Shown: positions 58,121-64,000 of the stretch, piece after piece | Position numbering within the stretch: the first letter of the stretch is position 1 | How the letters are laid out: each line of letters begins with the position of its first letter | Assembly: GCF_037392515.1 (NCBI RefSeq) | Contig: NC_090283.1 | Location: 40,130,249 to 40,194,248 of the forward strand | Source: Haliotis asinina | Taxonomy: Eukaryota; Mollusca; Gastropoda; Lepetellida; Haliotidae | Direction: 5' to 3' | DNA: 64,000 nt | Notes under the pieces: model-generated | The model's input: only the letters and a program-made list of their open reading frames with translations | Databases searched by the model: none | What the model was told of the DNA's origin: nothing | Position numbers and translations under genes: made by a program

Positions 58121-60204
58121 AGGTCCCTCCGGTGAGGGATCTGAACGGGATCCTGCAGACAGAGTCTGCGAAGGGGAACGAACCAGGGCCGGGCAGGCCA
58201 CATGGGAGCCACCAGAAGCAGTCTGATGGACTTGGTGGTATGAAGCTTGGCCACTACCTGTGCTAGAACCGCTGGGGGAGGGAAGGCATAAGCGTCCATC
58301 CCTTCCCACTCTAACGACAGTGCATCGACGGCCCAGGCCGCTGGGTCCGGCACGGGGGATACATAGAGCTGGCAGTTCAGCCTGGTGGTAAACAGATCCA
58401 ACATGGGCCTGCCGAACTGGAGACAGAGGGACTGAAACGTCCGCGGGTTCAGTTGCCACTCTGTCGAAGGAGGCGCGTCCGGCCGGGAGAGAACATCTGC
58501 CAGGACGTTCTTGGCTCCTGGAATGTGAACTGCACGGATGCTCAGGCAGAGCCTGTCTACCAGTTCGAACAGGCGGAGGGTCAGGTCTAGGAGAGGAGTG
58601 GCTCTGGTGGAGCCTTGACGGTTGATCGTCCAGGCTGCGACTGAGCTGTCCGTGTGGACCAGTAAGGTCTGGTGCCTGAGGGGAACGGACCAATGGAGGA
58701 TGGCAAGTCGTACGGCGTCCAACTCCAGCACATTGATGTGCCGGTCCTGCTGGGCTGCCGACCAGGTACCTGCCGTCTGGTCCGACCCCAAGTGAGCGCC
58801 CCATCCTTGGGTGGAGGCGTCCACGAAAAGGTGACTGGTCGGGAGAGGTGTCCTTAGGGGAACTCCTTTGAGGACGTTGTCGTCCACTTGCCACCAGGTG
58901 AGGAAGTGTCTGAGGTGAGGTGGGAGACTTATTGGGTGAAGACAGTGGGTCTCCCTGACGAGCTCGTTGAGGAACACCTGAAGAGGTCGGAGCATCAGCC
59001 TCCCCCTTATGGTTAGGTCCTGGGCTGACGTCAGGAGGCCCAATATCCGCTGCCGCTGCCTGAGGGACAGGGGCTCTGATAGTGCCCGAGTCATCAGGGG
59101 CGCTAGCCTGGTCATCCGCTCCTTGGGTACAAAAGCCTTGAAGGCTACTGTATCCAGTATGGCACCTAGGTATTGGAGAGAGGTGGTTGGTACCAGGTCC
59201 GACTTCTCCAGGTTCACTAGCCACCCTAGGCGTCGAAGGAGGTGGATGACGAGGTCCCGTTGCGCCTCGAGAATGGAGGGCGAAGGGTTGTGAGCGAACC
59301 CATCGTCCAGGTACATAAGGAATTGGACCTGGAGTTCGTTGAGGAACTGGACGATGGGTTGGGTCACACGAGTGAACAGCCATGGGGCAGAGGAAATCCC
59401 GAACGGGAGGACATTCCACTGAAAGTGCCTGCCCCCCAGGACGAAACGGAGGTACCTGCAATCCGCCAAGTGAATGGGGATGTGCAGGTACGCATCCTGG
59501 AGGTCGAGGGACACCATGTAGTCCGAGGGCTCCAGTAACCGCATGACTGATGGAACAGTCAAGAGTCGAAAATATGGCGGCTGTTCGAGGTAGGAGGAGT
59601 TGAACTCCTTCAAGTCGTGAATCAGCCGCCATTTCCCTGAGTTGCATTTGGGCCTGACAAAAACGGGGGAATAGAACCCGGGAGTCAGATCCTGGAGGGG
59701 GATTTCCTGAACTGCCCCCTTGGAGACTAGAGACTCCACCTGCTCTAAGGTGAGTTGGAACCTGACCGAGTCCATCGGACGTTCCACCGGAGAGCAGGTT
59801 AGAGGGGGCGGAGAGGAGATCGGGATGCGGAAGCCACGCTCCAGGATCTGACACACGAATGGGTCTAGTCCTAGCTGACGCCAGTTTGGGACAAAGAGGC
59901 TCAAGGGGCCGCCAACGGGTCCGTCGAATGGAGGAATGATAGGTGGCGGAAGGATTGGCTGGCACCAAGAGTCACTTCTTCTTGGACGTCCACTTGCCCT
60001 TGTTCCGCTTCCGCGGAGTGCCCTTGCTGGGGGTTTGGAATCCCTGGTTAGCCTGGCTGGGCTGGTTGGACTGGTTCGTGGGTCCTCGGCCACGACCTCC
60101 GAACCGAAAGTCCACCTTTTCTGTCCGCTTCCTAGGAGTGGATTGGTCTGCTGGAGGACCTCCCTGACGCTTGCGGGGGGTGGAGCCTGCTGAGGGTCCG
60201 CCAC
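58018..60204 (-). CDS. DIRS-type element: reverse transcriptase and RNase H
   Basis: 728-residue frame. The reverse transcriptase lies at about residues 165-350: FVRPKCNSGKWRLIHDLKEF, MVSLDLQDAYLHIP (Asp 234), LPFGISSAPWLFTR and FLMYLDDGF (catalytic pair 300-301). RNase H lies at about 455-575, with HLFVDASTQGWGAHL, VLELDAVRLA, LLVHTDSSVAAW and NVLADVLSRPD giving a complete D-E-D-D set (462, 494, 519, 570). A further conserved segment (LDLFTTRLNCQLYVSPVPDP to LLVAPMWPARPW) follows, as in other DIRS-group elements. The first 75 or so residues overlap the gag-like region and may not be used. Confidence 0.93.
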   Translation of the reverse strand: MADPQQAPPPASVREVLQQTNPLLGSGQKRWTFGSEVVAEDPRTSPTSPARLTRDSKPPARALRGSGTRASGRPRRSDSWCQPILPPPIIPPFDGPVGGPLSLFVPNWRQLGLDPFVCQILERGFRIPISSPPPLTCSPVERPMDSVRFQLTLEQVESLVSKGAVQEIPLQDLTPGFYSPVFVRPKCNSGKWRLIHDLKEFNSSYLEQPPYFRLLTVPSVMRLLEPSDYMVSLDLQDAYLHIPIHLADCRYLRFVLGGRHFQWNVLPFGISSAPWLFTRVTQPIVQFLNELQVQFLMYLDDGFAHNPSPSILEAQRDLVIHLLRRLGWLVNLEKSDLVPTTSLQYLGAILDTVAFKAFVPKERMTRLAPLMTRALSEPLSLRQRQRILGLLTSAQDLTIRGRLMLRPLQVFLNELVRETHCLHPISLPPHLRHFLTWWQVDDNVLKGVPLRTPLPTSHLFVDASTQGWGAHLGSDQTAGTWSAAQQDRHINVLELDAVRLAILHWSVPLRHQTLLVHTDSSVAAWTINRQGSTRATPLLDLTLRLFELVDRLCLSIRAVHIPGAKNVLADVLSRPDAPPSTEWQLNPRTFQSLCLQFGRPMLDLFTTRLNCQLYVSPVPDPAAWAVDALSLEWEGMDAYAFPPPAVLAQVVAKLHTTKSIRLLLVAPMWPARPWFVPLRRLCLQDPVQIPHRRDLLISKPSGRVHENPQVFDRLVFKGGSGTVDTPSE

Positions 60205-61867
60205 CCGTCATGATCCGATTGGTTAGGTCCTGCTGCTGGATCTCATGGCGAGTGCGGAGAGCTTCTGGGATTTCCCCCGCGAACAAGGTGTCTGCCGACA
60301 CTGAGGCGTGACGGAGGGAGTCCCTAATCTCCGGAGGGAGATTAGTGCGCCCCAGGAAGCCTTCCCGTCTGAGGTTGGTAATGGCAGCTGAAATCCTAGC
60401 AGCCGACAGGGTGACTTGTGCCACTCCGCCAGCTACCGCTCCAAATGCCCTATACAGAGGTTCCTCACCCTGTTCCATCCCTGCCTAATTGGCGAAAGTG
60501 GCCATAGCTTGGCAGGCGTGAGCAACATAGTTGCTCAGCCCCACAATGGATCTGGCCTGCTTGTCCAAATGGATAAGGTGATTGTCCGACACCTTGTGGG
60601 GTACCCCAGCAGAAGCAACACGAGAGATATCGGGATCCAAGGAGGGAGGATCTAAAGGAATGGGCGAGTTCGCCACTGGAAGCCTGATCCTCTGTTTGTC
60701 TGAGAGGAGGAGCTGAGGGGTAAGGCGACCTGGTCCGGCGGTGGCAACAGCCTCCTTCAGTTCCTTAGCGGCTGCTTCAAGGAAGCGGTGCGGAGGGAGG
60801 ACTTTCCGAGGGGAGAGAACACAGTCTTCAGGGCAGAAAGACTCGCCTCTCGCCCTAGAAGCGGCAGAAGGTTGATCGTCCACCTCCGCCAACACCACAC
60901 CGGTGTATTCCGCAATTGCCTCCAGTCTAGACGCAGAGTCAGAGACTGGAGGGTTAGGCTCTGGAAGGACAGGGTCGCTGTCATCCCCCACCTCCTCCGG
61001 GAGGATAGGAATAAGTGGAGGGTCTCTTGTGTTAATGAACTCCCTAGAGGGGGAGGACCTGGGAGAAGGAGAGCGCCTCGGGGAGTGAACAGGCATCCGC
61101 CTCCGGAGGCGGAGCGGAGAGGAGGGTTCCGCGGAACGTGCCGATGTGGGCGGACCAAGGCGTTGATCAAGGATGGACTCCACTAACCCTTTAACGGAAA
61201 GGAGAAGCCTCTCTGAGCGAACCTGCTCCCTGTCACGAGACTTCTTCGCTTTTTTCTCCTTCCTTCTCTTCTTCTCCTTCCTCCCCTCCGGTGATACGGC
61301 TACGTCCTCCCTCAGGAGGGGCCGAGAGGGAGAGACGGAACGGGAGCGAGTAGCGCTCCCCTCTGGCATAGTCCTGATGGGGTCCGACTCCATTCCTGAC
61401 TGAGAGTCGAACTCCTCCGCCTCCTCGTGAATAACTAACTCCTCTGATGTGGAGGGAGAAGGAGGGCGGATGGGAGAGCGAGGCACCGATCGTCTAGATG
61501 ACGCCGAAGACACTGGCGAACCTGCGGAAGGTGCTGCCTTCTTCCGATGAGACTCCCTCTCGCTCTTCCTAAGTACTGCCAGGTACTGACGAAAGTCCCG
61601 CTCAGAGAGGGCCTCACACTCTGCACAAGTGTTATCCGCAGCGCAGGGACTCTTGCAAAGCCTACACAATGTGTGAGGATCCCACTTAGCCGACTTCCTA
61701 GTGCCGCACTGAGTGCAGAAGGAGGCGAATACCATGGTGGAACGCACGACAGGGTACGCTGCCGAGGGGTGACGGCAGAGTAAACTCCTATCCGAGGAGG
61801 ATAGGCACGTCACAAGCGAATGGTCCGACCAGGCGGAAGGTTCGCCTGTCCTCCGCCTCTCCGTCAA
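59972..61867 (-). other. DIRS-type element: gag-like region
   Basis: Begins with a cysteine-rich zinc-binding-like module (FCTQCGTRKSAKWDP, LCRLCKSPC, NTCAECEALS). A likely start is the Met at about 61735. A long Ser/Arg/Pro-rich charged middle follows, then a conserved C-terminal part (SNYVAHACQAMATFA, VTLSAARISAAITNLRREGF, SVSADTLFAGEIPE) and a basic tail rich in Lys and Arg (TPRKRNKGKWTSKKK). This layout is typical of ORF1 in animal DIRS elements. About one break is present in this region. Confidence 0.82.
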
Positions 61868-62205
61868 GGCGGAAGGTCCGCCTATCCGCCAACCCGCCTA
61901 TCCGCCAGCGAGTAACGCGGAAGCCCGACAAGGGTCCGAGTGCACGAGCCACACAAGCGTGAACCGAGACACAATCGGGACACCCGTGAAGCACGTGCAA
62001 GTGGGACGACGGCCGACGACCCACAAACTGCTGGCAAGAAAGAAAAAATCAGCTAGTCGCAGATAACGAAAAACACCTAAAAGCGACTAGAATGATGATA
62101 GTAGAGAGAGAGATATATATATAGAAAAATGCAATAAACAAAGCACACACTTAACTAGAATCCAGTAGAGCGGCCAAGCAACACGTCTTGACTCGCTCGT
62201 CTCTA

Positions 62206-62346
62206 GTAAGGGAATGACGTGTCCAGGTCATCTCGTGACCTGGGTGACCTACCGCCCGTATGTTGACCTCGCATCTCTACTTTTTGTAGACTGTGTTATG
62301 AGAGAAATTGAGTAAGCGCCACTCACGTGGGCATTGTTGGCTTTCT
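62206..62346. repeat. DIRS-type element, inverted terminal repeat (5' side)
   Basis: Inverted counterpart of 56346-56486. The element's outer edge then runs to 62370 (CCTGATAAGTATGTAAAAAA). Confidence 0.93.
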
Positions 62347-62370
62347 TACCTGATAAGTATGTAAAAAATA

Positions 62371-62575
62371 CATATTTTAAAATTATTAACGAATTATCTA
62401 TCACAAGTTCGCTGTATACGGAATAAATAAATGTAACTTAAATCAATTTTAAACTGTGCTTAACTTTACTCTATGTGTTTACTTTGACCAAATCTTTGCA
62501 TTGTGTTCATCGGGCCTAAATTACCGAATAAACCCGTCTATAAGTCCGTCTGTCTGTCTGTCTATTCACCGAAGA
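62371..62575 (+). mobile_element. CR1-like LINE 3' fragment, right part with tail
   Basis: The ORF2 end continues as YFKIINELSITSSLYTE then a stop, in agreement with FIRLLSSDN just before 56302. It then shows ACCGAATAAACCCGTC and TCTG units, the same kind of end as the LINE ending at 43131. Confidence 0.78.
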
Positions 62576-62827
62576 AGAAAGAATAAACGCCCTCTCAATA
62601 CTTTAAGAGTCACAGCATTTATGAACATCAATGAAAACAGTTATGAAACGGTGACCAAGGGTGTGAACACCACACACCACAGGCCCTCGTGTCTTTGATA
62701 GGATTACAGATTTACGAAACTGTGAGTTTGATATGACCCCGACTCATAATACTTCATAGTGCGAAGTAGACTACATTACTGTACTGTGAAGTATTTCCAT
62801 TCGGGGACCATCTCAAATATATACATA

Positions 62828-62834
62828 TAAAATT

Positions 62835-62877
<43 letters not shown>

Positions 62878-62882
62878 TTTTA
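62828..62882. repeat. (ATTT)n microsatellite
   Basis: About thirteen ATTT units. Confidence 0.95.
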
Positions 62883-62964
62883 ATGCTCGCAAAGACACAA
62901 GTGCCTGTAGTGGTGATATATATATTTTTATATACCGCACATTCCACGCACTAGTGCATGCTCA

Positions 62965-63515
62965 AGGCGCTGGTATTTTTCTCCGATCACTGGATGTCAA
63001 TCTCAATAGCACATCGTATTTCAATCTCAACTCCCTGGGGAGTATACAACTCTTGCTGCCACTTGGCGAACCGAGTTTATTGAGGTACCTATTCACAGCT
63101 GGGTGGACTGGGACACATATTCCAAGTAATTTGTCTAAGTTCACTGCAGGTGGCTGTATCTACCTACCAACTAGGTGTTTGGACGTATACATGTGGCCAC
63201 CATCCGGTCATATACCAACGAATTCGTGGGTTCTTTTAAGTGCACAGGGTTGTGTACTGTACATTAGGGGTTGTGACAACACTGAGAGGGTCTGCACACA
63301 ATGTTGACTCCAAGATATTTACTCCAGGTCACATGTGGGCTGGATCCAGACACGCCAACCTCGCTGGATCACTAGCCTGGCGCCTGAGCCAGCTCGCCCA
63401 CGATGTCCCACGACCATCCGGTCATGTACGTTGCGTGCTTAGACAAGCATGTCTTACCGAAGCTCATTTGCAATCCGGATTTTCCGGGTTCTTCCGAAGT
63501 AATTGCTTAATATAG
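62965..63515. repeat. Unclassified dispersed repeat, with a second partial copy at 63860-63985
   Basis: TCCGATCACTGGATGTCAAT and GTGGCCACCATCCGGTCATA (63192) recur in order at 63866-63990 (CTCGATCACTGCATATCAAT, GTGGCCACCATCTGGCCATT, TACTCAGGGTTG). Two copies with internal loss in the second show that this is repetitive. The open frames across it (62954-63307, 63240-63515) lack motifs and are not called as genes. Confidence 0.65.
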
Positions 63516-63629
63516 TAGCAAATAGCTGTCCCTAAATTGTAATGGAAAGGAAACACACTATCCTGATTCTGTGGATGTTTTCGCTCCATTGGTTCCTCAT
63601 TTTAGTTAATGCAATATTGAGACTACATG

Positions 63630-63778
63630 TGTGAGTGAGTGAGTTTGATCTAACGCCGCTTTTAGCAATACTCCAGCAGTATAATAATGGGGGACACGAG
63701 ACATGTACGGAGCCCATATGGGGTCCTGGGAGTGACAAGCTACCCCCCACGAGGTTACCCCGCGCCCCAGCTGGAGAG
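63630..63778 (-). repeat. SINE family A copy
   Basis: GTGAGTGAGTGAGTTTGATC, AACGCCGCTTTTAGCAATAC, GGGGGACACGAGACATG and CGGAGCCCATATGGGGTCCT give a reverse-oriented copy. The head is GAGGTTACCCCGCGCCCC. Confidence 0.87.
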
Positions 63779-64000
63779 TGTGGCTGCCACAAATTACCAG
63801 GCATTAAAATAGAAGAATATTTATGTATAGTACATATAGTACGCAACTGGTATAAGGTCAAGTCGACGATATTTTCACTCGATCACTGCATATCAATCAA
63901 ATCAACGTATTCATGTGGCCACCATCTGGCCATTTACCAAGGGATTATTTGGTACTTTGGTACTCAGGGTTGCTTGAAACACAGTAAAAGAGTCAAAGAT

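Larger units (their letters stand above)
56302..62370 (-). mobile_element. DIRS-type tyrosine-recombinase retrotransposon, nearly whole
   Basis: About 6.07 kb, read on the minus strand in the order gag-like region, reverse transcriptase plus RNase H, tyrosine recombinase. Its ends are inverted repeats and it has an internal complementary region, the structural marks of the DIRS group, as opposed to LTRs. There is no target duplication. The inverted repeats are identical over 141 bp and the frames are largely open, so the insertion is young. It looks whole apart from about one break. It is clearly richer in G and C than its surroundings. It was inserted into a CR1-like LINE fragment. Confidence 0.93.

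Noticed and set aside
58120-59968. Upstream part of the 998-residue frame of the DIRS-type element as a protein
   Set aside because: It overlies the reverse transcriptase in another frame, is Pro/Ser/Arg-rich and has no domain. GC-rich composition keeps it open.
59009-61783. Several plus-strand frames across the DIRS-type element
   Set aside because: They are antisense to the gag-like and reverse transcriptase regions and lack motifs.

Overview
The window looks like nuclear DNA of a marine gastropod, probably an abalone (Haliotis) or a close vetigastropod. The reasons are AT-rich, intron-containing genes and many copies of two short interspersed repeats that share a tail of the type TTACGCCGC...AGCAATATTCCA plus (GAGT)n. 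I recognise this tail from abalone sequences, but I could not search a database. Nothing here is bacterial.

Host genes. The main host content is a same-strand series of four tumour necrosis factor superfamily ligand genes. Gene 1 is only a last exon (3-331). Gene 2 spans 6115-9243, gene 3 spans 24470-26363 and gene 4 spans 51591-53986. Genes 2-4 can be resolved into four coding exons each, with identical intron phases (0, 1, 1). Exon 1 carries a type II membrane anchor, exons 2 and 3 carry the stalk, and exon 4 carries the whole TNF homology domain. Predicted products are 238, 250 and 238 residues. Two other candidate host exons are seen: an orphan exon with a furin-like site (9608-9792) and a terminal exon of an unknown gene (43963-44263).

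Mobile DNA fills most of the rest. From 32.3 to 43.1 kb lies a CR1/L2-like LINE whose first ORF begins with a 2A-like peptide. A 6.3 kb DNA transposon (33295-39584) with about 0.5 kb inverted ends and a TTGAA target duplication splits the LINE, and a broken mariner (35977-37218) is nested inside it. Older LINE pieces lie at 21.1, 26.5, 54.6 and 56.0 kb. The last is split by a nearly whole, young-looking DIRS-type tyrosine-recombinase retrotransposon (56302-62370, minus strand). A second tyrosine-recombinase retroelement at 47.5-50.0 kb is a heavily broken fossil. Four inverted-repeat elements without coding capacity, a perfect 31-bp hairpin, many SINE copies and several microsatellites are scattered between genes and in introns.

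Tandem repeats. A 28-bp minisatellite occupies 44.7-46.5 kb, with degenerate copies at 43.2 kb and a 23-bp derivative at 50.4-50.8 kb. A 147-bp tandem duplication sits just upstream of gene 4. The stretches 2.8-6.0, 9.9-11.0, 19.4-21.0, 21.9-23.2, 27.6-28.5, 28.7-31.3 and 54.9-56.0 kb show no gene that I can support. All exon boundaries are read from splice-site consensus and paralogue comparison, not from transcripts.
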